In this document: one piece after another, positions 35,482 through 44,263 of the stretch
Numbering within the stretch: the first letter of the stretch is position 1
How the letters are laid out: each line of letters starts with the position of its first letter
Assembly: GCF_003025555.1 (NCBI RefSeq)
Contig: NZ_PYMH01000002.1
Location: 310,001 to 374,000, forward strand
DNA: 64,000 nt
Source of the DNA: Photobacterium lutimaris
Lineage (GTDB): Bacteria; Pseudomonadota; Gammaproteobacteria; Enterobacterales; Vibrionaceae
Reading direction: 5' to 3'
Program-made: the position numbers and the translations under genes
The notes under the pieces: model-generated
The model's database searches: none
Told to the model about the DNA's origin: nothing
What the model saw: the letters and a program-made list of their open reading frames with translations, nothing else

Positions 35482-36798
35482 ATGCCTAACCCTACACAGC
35501 AACAAGTTAGTCACTGCCATGTAATGGCAAAGCCGAGCAGCTCCGTTTGTAACATCGACTGTACCTATTGTTTTTATTTGGAAAAAGAAAACCTATACCC
35601 CGAAAGAAAACACAACTGGAAAATGTCAGAAGAGACATTAGAGCTTTATATTAAACAGCAGATAGAAGCCCAAGACAGTGATATAGTTGATTTTGCCTGG
35701 CAAGGTGGCGAACCAACCCTTATGGGGCTCGATTTTTTCAAAAAAGCAGTGGCAATACAAAAACAATATAAAAAACATCGCCACATCAATAATGCTTTTC
35801 AAACCAATGCGATATTGCTCAATGATGAGTGGTGTGAGTTTTTCAAGCGGGAAGACTTTCTGGTTGGTGTATCGATTGACGGTCCAGCCGAACTGCATGA
35901 TGCATATCGCGTCAACCGCGCGGGACGGCCAACCCATGATAAAGTCATGGCCGGCATTGCCTTTTTAAAGAAATACAAAGTAGAGTTTAATACCCTAACC
36001 GTCGTGAATGACCAAAATGCCAAATATCCAGAAAAAGTATATGACTTTTTAGTTGGCATTGGCTCTAAGCACTTGCAGTTCATTCCGCTGGTTGAACGTC
36101 AATCTGCCGAAATCACAGCCGATGGTTTGCAACTTATTGACCCAGACTTTGGCCATCAAGCTAGCGTTACTCCTTGGTCTGTGTCGCCACAACATTACGG
36201 TAATTTTCTTAACCGCATATTTGACCACTGGATCACCAAAGATGTTGGCCGGATCTATGTCAACATGTTCGATACCACGCTGGCAACTTGGTGCGGCCAA
36301 CCTGCCGGCCTATGCATCTTTTCGCCAACTTGCGGCCATGCTTTTGCCCTTGAGTCGAATGGTGATTTATATAACTGCGACCACTATGTCTATCCTGAAC
36401 ACCGACTCGGCAACATCCATTCACAGAGTATTAGAGAGCTAAATCTTTCCGATCAAGCCAATACCTTTGGCCTCAACAAACGAGATAAGCTCACCACCCA
36501 GTGCCAGCAATGCGACTTCCGCTTCGCATGCCACGGCGGCTGTCCAAAACATCGCTTCCACACATCGAAAACAGGCCAGCCGGGTCACAACTACTTCTGT
36601 GAAGGCTATGAAGCTTACTTCAAGCACACCGCGCCTTATATGCAAATGATGAGAGATCTAATTATGCACGGCCGCCCTGTTTCAGAAATCATGCTGCATC
36701 TACATCGCCAGCGGAGCGAAATACAACAACAGGCCGTAGGAAGAAATGCCCCTTGCCCATGTGGCAGCGGTAAGAAATACAAGCGTTGCTGCGGATAA
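35482..36798 (+). CDS. Anaerobic sulfatase-maturating enzyme (radical SAM, SPASM)
   Basis: A 438-residue radical SAM protein. The 4Fe-4S/SAM site is C23-NID-C27-TY-C30, followed by DFAWQGGEPTLMGLDFF. The SPASM region has several cysteines (YNCDHYVYPEHRLGN; QCQQCDFRFACHGGCPKHRF) for two more clusters. This pattern fits anSME, which oxidises Cys or Ser in sulfatases to formylglycine. It ends with a SEC-C zinc motif (NAPCPCGSGKKYKRCCG). No sulfatase gene is present in the window, so its client must be elsewhere. A terminator follows. Confidence 0.9.
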   Translation: MPNPTQQQVSHCHVMAKPSSSVCNIDCTYCFYLEKENLYPERKHNWKMSEETLELYIKQQIEAQDSDIVDFAWQGGEPTLMGLDFFKKAVAIQKQYKKHRHINNAFQTNAILLNDEWCEFFKREDFLVGVSIDGPAELHDAYRVNRAGRPTHDKVMAGIAFLKKYKVEFNTLTVVNDQNAKYPEKVYDFLVGIGSKHLQFIPLVERQSAEITADGLQLIDPDFGHQASVTPWSVSPQHYGNFLNRIFDHWITKDVGRIYVNMFDTTLATWCGQPAGLCIFSPTCGHAFALESNGDLYNCDHYVYPEHRLGNIHSQSIRELNLSDQANTFGLNKRDKLTTQCQQCDFRFACHGGCPKHRFHTSKTGQPGHNYFCEGYEAYFKHTAPYMQMMRDLIMHGRPVSEIMLHLHRQRSEIQQQAVGRNAPCPCGSGKKYKRCCG

Positions 36799-36804
36799 TA
36801 AAAA

Positions 36805-36834
36805 AGGTGTCACCAATTTGGTGACACCTATCTA
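36805..36834 (+). terminator. Terminator after the anSME gene
   Basis: The perfect ten-pair stem AGGTGTCACC / GGTGACACCT has a five-base loop; the T-run after it is weak. Confidence 0.75.
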
Positions 36835-36858
36835 TTCAGCGCAATATGAAATGATGAT

Positions 36859-36975
36859 TTAGATTTCAGCTTCAGCTTCAGCTGATTCAATCAGCGCTTG
36901 GTACTTATTCAACCATTCGTTACCGTAAGCAGCAAGAGACCACGCTGCAGCAGTTTTCACTGCGTTTAACTGCAC
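36859..36975 (-). pseudogene. Short coding remnant, unknown family
   Basis: A 38-residue frame from GTG reads VQLNAVKTAAAWSLAAYGNEW and ends in a Glu/Ala repeat (ESAEAEAEI). Composition looks like real protein, but it is preceded by an in-frame TGA and has no start signal. It is probably the C-terminal tail of a lost gene. The rest of the 354-base gap to 37153 shows no feature. Confidence 0.3.
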
Positions 36976-37152
36976 GCGCGTTCATTGTGTTGTTGATGAA
37001 TCTACCCCCTAAAGATGTCAATTAGGTGACGGCAAAATGAAACTAATTATATGGATATAAAGAGAAAGATAGGTGTATATCGATAACGTCTACATCGGCC
37101 ACTGCATCATAATATTGTCTGAATATATCGAGCTGCCAGAGTGTACTGTTAG

Positions 37153-37908
37153 CTAATCCAATACACGCTTCAGCCCTGACACGTAAGCAGGAAATTGTGA
37201 AACAGTATTGTGGCCGGCCCCGGTAATGACAACGACCTCAACCAGCTGCTCGCCAAATTCAGCAATTAACCGGTCCGTTCTAGCCCGGGGGATCACCCGA
37301 TCCTCTTCTGCAATGAAGATATAGGTTTGAGCCTTAATCTCTTTTACCCTATCTAAAGATCGGTATTTATCTTTGATCATCCAGGAAACGGGAAACATCC
37401 AGTAAATATCTTTTGCGACATTTTCAATACTATCAAATGGTGTCACCAAGATAAGTTTGTCCACTTGCCGATTCGCCGCCACATACGTGGCAATACCGGA
37501 ACCAAGGCTTCGACCCATCAAGGATACTGAATCATGTTTACCTTTAACCGACTGAAATATCTCTACAGCATCGCGATATAATGCCGTCTCAGTTGGCGAC
37601 CCCACGTTATTTCCATACCCTCGATACGGGATTAGATAGACGGTGTAATTGGGGATTACCGCTTTAAAGAATGGAATATTGGCTTCGATACTTTCTGCGT
37701 TTCCACCGTAATAGATTAACGCCTTAGGTTGCCCTTGATTGAGCACCCAGCCAGAGAGCGGTACACCATCAACAACGAAGCGGGTATTCATCTCGCCGTA
37801 AACATCACTGGCACTTTGGGGAAAATACAGAAACTGACGTTGCAGGGAACAAAAAGTAAGAACAAAAAGTGCGTATAGCACCACCAGGGTTACCCACATG
37901 CTGTTCAT
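37153..37908 (-). CDS. Alpha/beta hydrolase, membrane-anchored
   Basis: A 251-residue hydrolase. The N terminus is hydrophobic (MNSMWVTLVVLYALFVLTFCS), a likely membrane anchor or uncleaved signal. The nucleophile elbow is MGRSLGSGIA, the acid is in AEEDRVIP, and the His is in GAGHNTV. The type resembles BEM46/YtfD-like serine hydrolases; the substrate is unknown. The ATG at 37908 overlaps the stop of the DUF2784 gene as ATGA, so the two are translationally coupled; this overlap decides the start over GTG 37917. Confidence 0.85.
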   Translation of the reverse strand: MNSMWVTLVVLYALFVLTFCSLQRQFLYFPQSASDVYGEMNTRFVVDGVPLSGWVLNQGQPKALIYYGGNAESIEANIPFFKAVIPNYTVYLIPYRGYGNNVGSPTETALYRDAVEIFQSVKGKHDSVSLMGRSLGSGIATYVAANRQVDKLILVTPFDSIENVAKDIYWMFPVSWMIKDKYRSLDRVKEIKAQTYIFIAEEDRVIPRARTDRLIAEFGEQLVEVVVITGAGHNTVSQFPAYVSGLKRVLD

Positions 37909-38288
37909 TCCCGCCACCTGCCGTGCCTGAGCTCATACCTATAATATACAAGCGCATAAATAACTATATTGATCCCCACAGCGGCAATACCCAGTAAAAC
38001 TTGGACACCAACGTGTATGCCAACCGGATAAATAACGGGGATAATATAGTGCTCAACAAACCCTCCCGGATAGCCTTCGCCACCTGCCGCTTGTCTCAAT
38101 TGGTTTTCCAATGGCGTTAACGGGCAGATCCAGCCTTTGAAACTGAGCACAGTAACCCATAGCGCCGCAGGAATATGGACAAACAGCATATAGCCACGCC
38201 ATAGTACCAACGAGCCTCCGAACAGTGCGAAGATGATAAATACAAGGTGAAGTATTACGACCAGATCTGCCAGTATTCGATAAACCAT
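37905..38288 (-). CDS. DUF2784 membrane protein
   Basis: A 127-residue membrane protein with four predicted segments. The start ADLVVILHLVFIIFALFGGSLVLW and the CPLTPLENQLRQAAG motif with GFVEHYIIPVIYP are the DUF2784 signature. No function is known. It is the first gene of a pair, and its TGA overlaps the ATG of the alpha/beta hydrolase gene. Confidence 0.85.
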   Translation of the reverse strand: MVYRILADLVVILHLVFIIFALFGGSLVLWRGYMLFVHIPAALWVTVLSFKGWICPLTPLENQLRQAAGGEGYPGGFVEHYIIPVIYPVGIHVGVQVLLGIAAVGINIVIYALVYYRYELRHGRWRE

Positions 38289-38522
38289 AAGCTATCACCC
38301 CCTTCCCTTGGTCAAACATAGCTTATTAAAACAATCACTGTTATCCACATTCAGGTCAAACTTTGAAAGTTATACCGACCTGCAACGCGTGGGTTCTTAG
38401 GTGTTATCAACAAATTTTGGGGACAGTTCCAACAGGGCGATATAAGAAGATAGTAGTATCAGACGACCAGATGAAAGAAAATGATAAATGCAACGTTACT
38501 CATAGCATCTCTGGCTCAAGAC

Positions 38523-38557
38523 AAAAAAGGCACTCGTAAGCCCATGCTTAGAGTGCC
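38523..38557 (-). terminator. Terminator after ohr
   Basis: On the minus strand GGCACTC and GAGTGCC pair (forward 38529-38535 and 38551-38557), with an inner TAAG/CTTA extension, followed by six T. Confidence 0.85.
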
Positions 38558-38586
38558 CTTTAAATTAATATGATGCGTTAAAGCAA

Positions 38587-39009
38587 TTAGATGGCTTCAC
38601 CGTTGATGGTAACAGCGACGTCGATGTTGCCACGAGTAGCGTTCGAATACGGGCAAACCTGGTGTGCCGTGCGTACAAGCTGAAGAGCGCTTTCCTGGTC
38701 CATATCCAAAGTGGCTGCCAGGCTCACGGTCAGGGCAAAGCCACCTTCTGAGTTCGGGCCAATACCTACCTCTGCCGTTACCGGCGCTGTTGTCACGGGC
38801 AATTTTGCTTCTCGAGCAACGTGTAGGATCGCATTGGAGAAACACGCGGCATAACCGGCAGCAAATAGCTGCTCGGGGTTTGTTGCGGTACCGCTGCCAC
38901 CCATCGCTTTCGGATAGGCCAAATCGACGTTCAATAGGCCATCGTCAGTTGCGACTTTACCGTTACGCCCTGCAAGTGCTGTTGCTTTTGTTGAGTACAG
39001 TGTTGTCAT
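38587..39009 (-). CDS. ohr: Organic hydroperoxide resistance protein
   Basis: A 140-residue Ohr/OsmC-fold peroxidase. The two catalytic cysteines are Cys56 in YAACFSNA and the one in HQVCPYSNATRGNIDV; the Arg and Glu partners fit the family. Ohr reduces fatty-acid and other organic hydroperoxides with dihydrolipoamide as donor. It is divergent from ohrR, with two matching operators between, so it should be induced by organic peroxides. Confidence 0.96.
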   Translation of the reverse strand: MTTLYSTKATALAGRNGKVATDDGLLNVDLAYPKAMGGSGTATNPEQLFAAGYAACFSNAILHVAREAKLPVTTAPVTAEVGIGPNSEGGFALTVSLAATLDMDQESALQLVRTAHQVCPYSNATRGNIDVAVTINGEAI

Positions 39010-39029
39010 AATTATCCCTCTTCAATTTG

Positions 39030-39102
39030 AGTTGCGCGCAATCTAATTGCCAGCAATCATAATTCGAAATAATAGTGGTGGTCAAGTATATTGCGCACAA
39101 CT
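39030..39102. promoter_or_regulatory. Paired OhrR operators between ohr and ohrR
   Basis: AGTTGCGCGCAAT (39030-39042) and ATTGCGCACAACT (39090-39102) are inverted copies, 12 of 13 positions alike. Each is built on a TTGCGC(G/A)CAA palindrome. Their positions flank the divergent start regions, as expected for OhrR sites controlling both genes. Confidence 0.75.
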
Positions 39103-39136
39103 TAGTTTTATTTCTTATCGAATTACAGAGGGCAAA

Positions 39137-39592
39137 ATGACAAACAACCCCGATGATTTTGAGACCAAAGAAGCAATAGCGCTTGAAAATCAAGTCTGTT
39201 TTCCACTCTATAGTGCCGCCAATGCTGTCGTCCGTGCTTATCGCCCGCTACTAAATGCGTTGGATCTTACTTATCCACAATATTTGGTAATGATTGTACT
39301 TTGGGAAAAAAATGGCATTAACGTTAAGGAGTTAGGAGCAAAACTATATCTGGATTCCGGGACATTGACGCCGCTACTAAAGCGCCTTGAAACCAAAAAG
39401 CTGGTTGTCCGTACCCGTGGTCTCGAAGACGAACGCGTCAGAATGATATCGCTTTCTGACGAAGGTGCCGCCCTAAAAGAAAAAGCCCTCGCAATACCCA
39501 GCGAAATGGCCTGTAAAGTGGGTGGAGATATCGAAGAACTTGCTCAACTCAAATACCTGTGTGAGAAGCTGGTAAAAAAGCTCAATCGCTAG
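39137..39592 (+). CDS. ohrR: OhrR, MarR-family organic peroxide sensor
   Basis: A 151-residue repressor. Cys21 in LENQVCFPLYSAANAVVRAYRP is the peroxide-sensing residue of OhrR, and the winged helix follows (NVKELGAKLYLDSGTLTPLLKRLE; RTRGLEDERVRMISLSDEG). Oxidation of the Cys releases DNA. The ATG at 39137 has GAGGG upstream and gives the standard length; the more upstream frame start lies within the operator region. It is divergent from ohr. Confidence 0.94.
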   Translation: MTNNPDDFETKEAIALENQVCFPLYSAANAVVRAYRPLLNALDLTYPQYLVMIVLWEKNGINVKELGAKLYLDSGTLTPLLKRLETKKLVVRTRGLEDERVRMISLSDEGAALKEKALAIPSEMACKVGGDIEELAQLKYLCEKLVKKLNR

Positions 39593-39808
39593 ACCGGTAG
39601 AGATAATTTAGCATGATGAACGGCCAAGCTTGATTAGACAGGACTCAACCAGTTTGCTCAGCGAGTTGGGTCACCTATGCGAAGGGTGTCTGTTGAGCTT
39701 GGTAATGATTTGCCCTAAAGGTGTTTCACATACTACAACTTGTTACCTTTGAACTTATTTTTTTCCGAGTACACTCTGAGTAAATAATTTTTCTGTCATG
39801 GAGGCGTT

Positions 39809-40000
39809 ATGAGTGGTGGTGTTACAGCTGCAGTCTTAGCATCAGAGTCGGTTTCGACATTGTCATGGGATAACCTGATTTTGCCTTTGGCTATTCTAGG
39901 CATCGGAATCTTAACGTTGTATTCAAAACGTATTTTTACGTGGCTCGATGATAAGTCACCAGAGTTGAAAAAGAAGGATAAGAAGAAAAATAACAAATAA
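39809..40000 (+). CDS. Small single-span membrane protein
   Basis: A 63-residue protein with one hydrophobic segment (LILPLAILGIGILTLY) and a very Lys-rich tail (KKKDKKKNNK). The ribosome site GGAGG lies five bases before the ATG, which is strong evidence of translation. I recognise no family. It sits just left of the group II intron remnant. Confidence 0.55.
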   Translation: MSGGVTAAVLASESVSTLSWDNLILPLAILGIGILTLYSKRIFTWLDDKSPELKKKDKKKNNK

Positions 40001-40216
40001 TGGCACCAAAACCTGCCAGTTAAAACGTTTGTACCGCTTTATCAGCCTTGTTAAAAGATCATTCACATCCTGACTCACCTTTGCCCGTGCGACCTGAAGT
40101 CGTATGAAACGTTGTTCACCACGATAAGAGTGAACCATCTGTATCACCAGATGACCCTAGGATCCTTAATAAAGCAGCGAATCCGACAATGTAACGAAAC
40201 TCGGTTGCTAGACCGA

Positions 40217-40645
40217 GTGCGAACTGAATCGTGAGAGGACGTTCTTCCTGATAACCACAAATCGGGTAAGTGCTAGGGTGTCAGTATGATGAACGTAAGT
40301 GAATCCACGTAAGGCGCGTTATATGATGAAGCAGCGGAAGTGGTTAATACGCTGTGGCCAAAACGGCAATGAGCGTCGGAAAGGGGTTGGGCAATGCCCT
40401 TTCGTGATCGTTATGCTCTCCGCACTAGAGTGGGCATCTAACCTGACGTTTTAAGTAACATACGGAACAGGGTAAGCCTGTATATCTCCCTCAGGGAAAG
40501 CCGTCTGTGAAGATCGCCGATAGGTATGCAGGTAAAGGCGGTTAGAGAAAGCAAATGCCGTGTTGTAATGATGCGGATATCTCGATGATTTTTCGACGCG
40601 TCTGTTTAAGCAAAGCGGGAAGAGCTTTGGCATCAGTGCCGTGTT
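40217..40645 (+). mobile_element. Group II intron remnant (5' RNA part, reverse transcriptase missing)
   Basis: From GTGCG at 40217 the sequence looks like the 5' RNA domains of a bacterial group II intron: ATGATGAACGTAAGTGAATC, AAGCAGCGGAAGTGG, AACGGCAATGAGCGTCGGAA, the ACGGAACAGGGTAAGCCTGT segment near 40465, and GTAAAGGCGGTTAGAGAAAG followed by the AATGCCGTGTTGTAATGATG stretch near 40560. An LtrA-type reverse transcriptase gene should follow, but the element breaks off at about 40645; no maturase frame and no domain V are present. The call is from remembered similarity and the absence of any gene here. The 5' boundary is uncertain. Confidence 0.65.
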
Positions 40646-40674
40646 TTTTAACTTTTCACTCACCTTCACCAAAC

Positions 40675-40695
40675 ATACTCAAGTTTTATTGAGTG
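40675..40695 (-). terminator. Weak hairpin after the OprB-like gene
   Basis: ACTCAA (40677-40682) and TTGAGT (40689-40694) form a six-pair stem just past the stop of the minus-strand porin gene. The T-run is poor. Confidence 0.35.
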
Positions 40696-40709
40696 TGCCA
40701 ATTCGTTTA

Positions 40710-41942
40710 CTAGAAATATAAGCGTCCGCGTAAACCAAATACAACAGCAACTACTTCATTTGAGAATGCAGGGTCAACGATAACCTGCATATCTGGCGTT
40801 AATTGAAAATGGTCACCAAATTGCATGTTGTAATAGATTTCTGCAACGATTTGAGAATCATCAATGCCAAACTCAGCCTCGTTAATTTTAGACCAGTTGA
40901 CTGCAACACCGAGTGTGTTTGTCGGTTGACCAAGCCCGAAGTATCCCACCCCAGTGGATACAGATGTCTTGTACAAAGCAGCATCTCCTTCTAATGAGTA
41001 CCCCATTCTAAAAAAGGGCATTATGTTATCATTCACAAAATAGCTTGCAGAAAAGTTAAACCCGCTACTTTTTTTACTACTATGGCGAGCAGAACCATTC
41101 GTGGCTTCTGTGGGATCAAGGTGCCAATAGGTAACATGGACATTATTGGTATAAATGTTCTCCTGTGAAGATGTCCAACCAAGTTCTATAGACTTAAACA
41201 GATCATGCTCATTGAATAATGAGTCAAACCCACCAAACATCTTTTCTACATCAGAATAACCATTTGCATCTGCTACACCTGCAACCACATAGTAGTTGTC
41301 TGTGATCATGTGTCCGATCGTTAAACCTAACAGTCCATCATCGGGTAGCCCCATCGCCCCTGATCCAGTTTGAAATGCAAGATTTGAGAAGCCTGACCAA
41401 GGGCTGGCAAGTGCATATACATCGACATAATCCGTTACGTCTTGGAAACCGATGATCATTGACGTTTTTCCATCGTTTAGCTTTTGCTTCCAATGAAAAT
41501 TCGTAATACGTGTTCCTTGATCATTAAAAGCAGGGTTGAGCATACCAACATACCCCAGGTTTTCATCGGCCATAAACGCATAAGAGTTAATTGCTGAATC
41601 CGTATAGGCGTGTCTATGTTCGATCTTCCAAACAAAACCGCCGGTATTTTGGCTTCCTAGATTGACTAAGTTCCACTGACCGTAGAAACGAGCGACACCA
41701 GACGCAACAGAGGCTTTCTCACCATTAAAACCGCTGCTGCTGGAAAATCCTTGCGAATTGTAATCCAAGCCGAACGTTAGTCCTGAGTCTGCTAAAGATT
41801 CTCGCAATGGCTTTTGAACATTTTTTTGCGCTGAAATTGTATTCTCAACGGTGTCAGGGCTCTCAAAATTGGCTGCATAAATTGGATATGAAAACATAGT
41901 AGCAGCGACGGCAAGGGTTAGTTTTTTAGGCGTTAGAGTCAT
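40710..41942 (-). CDS. Carbohydrate porin, OprB-like
   Basis: A 410-residue outer-membrane protein. After a signal peptide (LTLAVAATMFSYPIYA) come a helical linker and beta strands. The end, HFQLTPDMQVIVDPAF then VVFGLRGRLYF, is typical of OprB-family porins, including the terminal Phe. OprB porins pass sugars or other small organic solutes. The ATG at 41942 is chosen because it begins a proper signal peptide; the frame itself runs further upstream. It lies 130 bases after the amidohydrolase gene, with a terminator between, so it probably has its own promoter. Confidence 0.78.
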   Translation of the reverse strand: MTLTPKKLTLAVAATMFSYPIYAANFESPDTVENTISAQKNVQKPLRESLADSGLTFGLDYNSQGFSSSSGFNGEKASVASGVARFYGQWNLVNLGSQNTGGFVWKIEHRHAYTDSAINSYAFMADENLGYVGMLNPAFNDQGTRITNFHWKQKLNDGKTSMIIGFQDVTDYVDVYALASPWSGFSNLAFQTGSGAMGLPDDGLLGLTIGHMITDNYYVVAGVADANGYSDVEKMFGGFDSLFNEHDLFKSIELGWTSSQENIYTNNVHVTYWHLDPTEATNGSARHSSKKSSGFNFSASYFVNDNIMPFFRMGYSLEGDAALYKTSVSTGVGYFGLGQPTNTLGVAVNWSKINEAEFGIDDSQIVAEIYYNMQFGDHFQLTPDMQVIVDPAFSNEVVAVVFGLRGRLYF

Positions 41943-42017
41943 TATGATGTCTTTGTGCTGTTTGTGTATAGCAGAGATCTTAACAACCCAATCCGGTATA
42001 ATGAGCCATTTTACGAC

Positions 42018-42050
42018 AATAAAAAAGGGCGAGATAAAGCCTCGCCCTTT
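42018..42050 (-). terminator. Terminator after the amidohydrolase gene
   Basis: On the minus strand AAAGGGCGAG / CTCGCCCTTT (forward 42024-42033 and 42041-42050) is a perfect ten-pair stem followed by a T-run (forward A-run 42021-42026). Confidence 0.88.
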
Positions 42051-42071
42051 CAACAGCACTACCAACTCACT

Positions 42072-43436
42072 TTATTTAAGTGTGTTTTTGTAAACCACCC
42101 CATCTTTCATAATCATTTGGATGTTCTTACTAGGGTCACCCAGCAGGGAAACATCTTTAAGTGGATTACCATCAATAATGAGTAAATCAGCGTAAGCGCC
42201 AACCTCCACAACACCCAGTTTCGCTTCTTGCTGGTACGGATCTCTTAAACCACTTAAACGGAACAACTCAGCGTTGTCAGACGTAGCTTGCTTTAAGATC
42301 TCATAGTCAGAAAAGTACTTTTTACGTGCAGCGAACTCCATGTTTTGCAATGCTTGTTTTTCAGGAGGACCAAACAAGTCTGTCCCCCAAGCTATTTTGA
42401 CATTGTACTTTTTAGCAAGCGTCAACATCTTTTCGGACTTTTCATTTACCATACGCATTTTCGGCTCAGATGGCGTGCCAACAATATTAAGCTGCTCAGG
42501 TGTCATACCAAAAAGAAAGGCTTGTGGCGATAACCAAACGCCTTTCTCACCCATCAATTTTAACGTATCTTCTTTCAAAAATGGGCCGTGCTCAATGGAT
42601 TTCACCCCTGCCTCTACTGCCTGCTTCACTGCCCCATCAGTATAAGCGTGCACTGCAACATAGGTGCCCCAATGCTCGGCTTCAGTAGTGATCGCTTTCA
42701 TTTCCTCATAGGTATACTGTAAGGTATCAAGAGGATCGTAATAACTTGATACACCGCCACCAGCCATGACTTTCAATTGAGTTGCACCGCTACGCAGTAC
42801 TTCACGAGCCGCCTTTTGAACTTCTGGTACGCCATCAGCGATATAACTCCAACCAAACAACGCCGCTTTATCTGGAATGCCCGTGAAGTAAGGCGAGATA
42901 TATTGTTTTGAAGTAGCTAGATCGCCATGCCCAGAGGTCTGAGAAATAAATGCATTTGATGGATAAACGCGCGGACCTGGAATTTTTCCACTATCAATTG
43001 CACGCTTGATCCCACCAACAGGCCCGCCAACATCTCGTACCGTTGTAAACCCACGTAGTAACATATCTTTGGCCCCAACTACCGATAGTGCTGCTGAGTA
43101 AAAAATAGTGTCTTCATAAATCGATACATTAGGTACATCGTTTAAGGTTAGATGTACGTGCGCATCAGTAAGGCCGGGCATTAAGGTTTTACCTTGTCCA
43201 TCTATAACAGTGGCCCCCTCTGAAGGTTTGATACCTGATGCTATTTCAACGACTTTATTATTTTCAATCAGAACATCTAAGTTCTCATATAGCTTATTTT
43301 CAATGCCGTTAAAGATGTTTACATCCGAAATTAAAGTTTGGTTGATGTCTTGGGCAAGCGCCGAGCTGCTCATAACTAAAGCTAAGGCTGAAATTGGCAA
43401 TGTTAATCGTGACTTTTCTCTAGAGTTTTTCATCAT
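42072..43436 (-). CDS. Exported amidohydrolase (prolidase/imidazolonepropionase-like)
   Basis: A 454-residue metal-dependent hydrolase with a signal peptide (SRLTLPISALALVMSSSALAQ). The HxH metal site is in MPGLTDAHVHLTLND, the Lys bridge region is QLKVMAGGGVSSYYDPL, metal His residues are in VAVHAYTDGAV and SIEHGPFL, and the Asp is in IAWGTDLFGPP. This fits exported Xaa-Pro dipeptidase or aryl-amidase type amidohydrolases. Start choice: the first of two ATG codons after AGAGAT. Downstream lies the OprB-like porin; a shared role in taking in a product is inference. Confidence 0.85.
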   Translation of the reverse strand: MMKNSREKSRLTLPISALALVMSSSALAQDINQTLISDVNIFNGIENKLYENLDVLIENNKVVEIASGIKPSEGATVIDGQGKTLMPGLTDAHVHLTLNDVPNVSIYEDTIFYSAALSVVGAKDMLLRGFTTVRDVGGPVGGIKRAIDSGKIPGPRVYPSNAFISQTSGHGDLATSKQYISPYFTGIPDKAALFGWSYIADGVPEVQKAAREVLRSGATQLKVMAGGGVSSYYDPLDTLQYTYEEMKAITTEAEHWGTYVAVHAYTDGAVKQAVEAGVKSIEHGPFLKEDTLKLMGEKGVWLSPQAFLFGMTPEQLNIVGTPSEPKMRMVNEKSEKMLTLAKKYNVKIAWGTDLFGPPEKQALQNMEFAARKKYFSDYEILKQATSDNAELFRLSGLRDPYQQEAKLGVVEVGAYADLLIIDGNPLKDVSLLGDPSKNIQMIMKDGVVYKNTLK

Positions 43437-43501
43437 ATCTCTCACTTTATGGGGTTATAATTCATCGATTTTCAGGAAAAAACTTTTAAAAAGTATCCAC
43501 T

Positions 43502-44140
43502 TTACTGCAATGGGTACTTTTCAATACTGACTTCGTATAGTTTGTAAAGGCTCTGCACACCAGAAACACCATCTGAGTACTCGACTGTTTTATTGACGTT
43601 TTCTATCTGTAATTGACCAGTCACCCAAACCGGATGATGGATAGACTCTAATTCAAAGCCATCATTCGTTTTTACATAGATAATTTGATTGGGAGGAGGG
43701 GGCGGCGTATGTATACAAGATCCTGCAGAGGGGACGAGGAAAAACTCGGTGACTTTATTATCGGTAAAGGCTAACGGTGTGATAAACCCAGCAATTTTCA
43801 CGAACTGATCATCTAACTCTACTGTAGGACTCGTTGCTCGCTTTACGTTTGCTGCAATCATTTCTTCTCGAGATTTAAGTATCTCGGTAGCATCAATATC
43901 GAACTCGGAAAGGCTATCTATAAGTTTAGATTTGAGTTCCAGTTGCTCTTTTGTTGGAGAGGGCTTCTCTGAGATTCTTGCTACTACTCTTAAATCATCA
44001 ACCTGTTTGCGAGTCAATACTGAAAATGGATTGCTTATTTTCGAGTCCATTTCCGGCATGAGTTGAAGCCACGTAATTTCTAACTGAGCATGCGCCACCA
44101 ATGGCATTATTAGAAATATGAAAGTTATTACTTGTCTCAT
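43502..44140 (-). CDS. DUF3299 exported protein
   Basis: A 212-residue protein. A signal peptide (MRQVITFIFLIMPLVAHA) is followed by LEITWLQLMPEMD, and late in the chain FVKIAGFITPLAF, FFLVPSAGSCIHTPPPPPNQIIYV, which is the DUF3299 pattern with the conserved Cys-His and Pro-run. Function unknown; periplasmic by its signal. The ATG at 44140 has AGAGAG upstream. It is divergent from the AraC gene and lies upstream of the amidohydrolase gene on the same strand. Confidence 0.82.
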   Translation of the reverse strand: MRQVITFIFLIMPLVAHAQLEITWLQLMPEMDSKISNPFSVLTRKQVDDLRVVARISEKPSPTKEQLELKSKLIDSLSEFDIDATEILKSREEMIAANVKRATSPTVELDDQFVKIAGFITPLAFTDNKVTEFFLVPSAGSCIHTPPPPPNQIIYVKTNDGFELESIHHPVWVTGQLQIENVNKTVEYSDGVSGVQSLYKLYEVSIEKYPLQ

Positions 44141-44263
44141 TGGATCTCTCTGATTGATTTGAGTTGCGTCTAAATAAGAAGATAAACTAGTATAGATAGC
44201 TAAACCCGCGCATGGAGCCATTTTGCGACACAGCAGTGATTAAAGAATTGAATAGGAATCCCG

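Noticed and set aside
38405..38435. TTTTGGGGACAGTTCC stretch, like sequences found beside REP-type transposases
   Set aside because: Only one copy, no transposase and no inverted partner nearby.
39956..40147. 63-residue minus-strand frame left of the intron remnant
   Set aside because: It overlaps the small membrane-protein gene, has no ribosome site, and I recognise no family.
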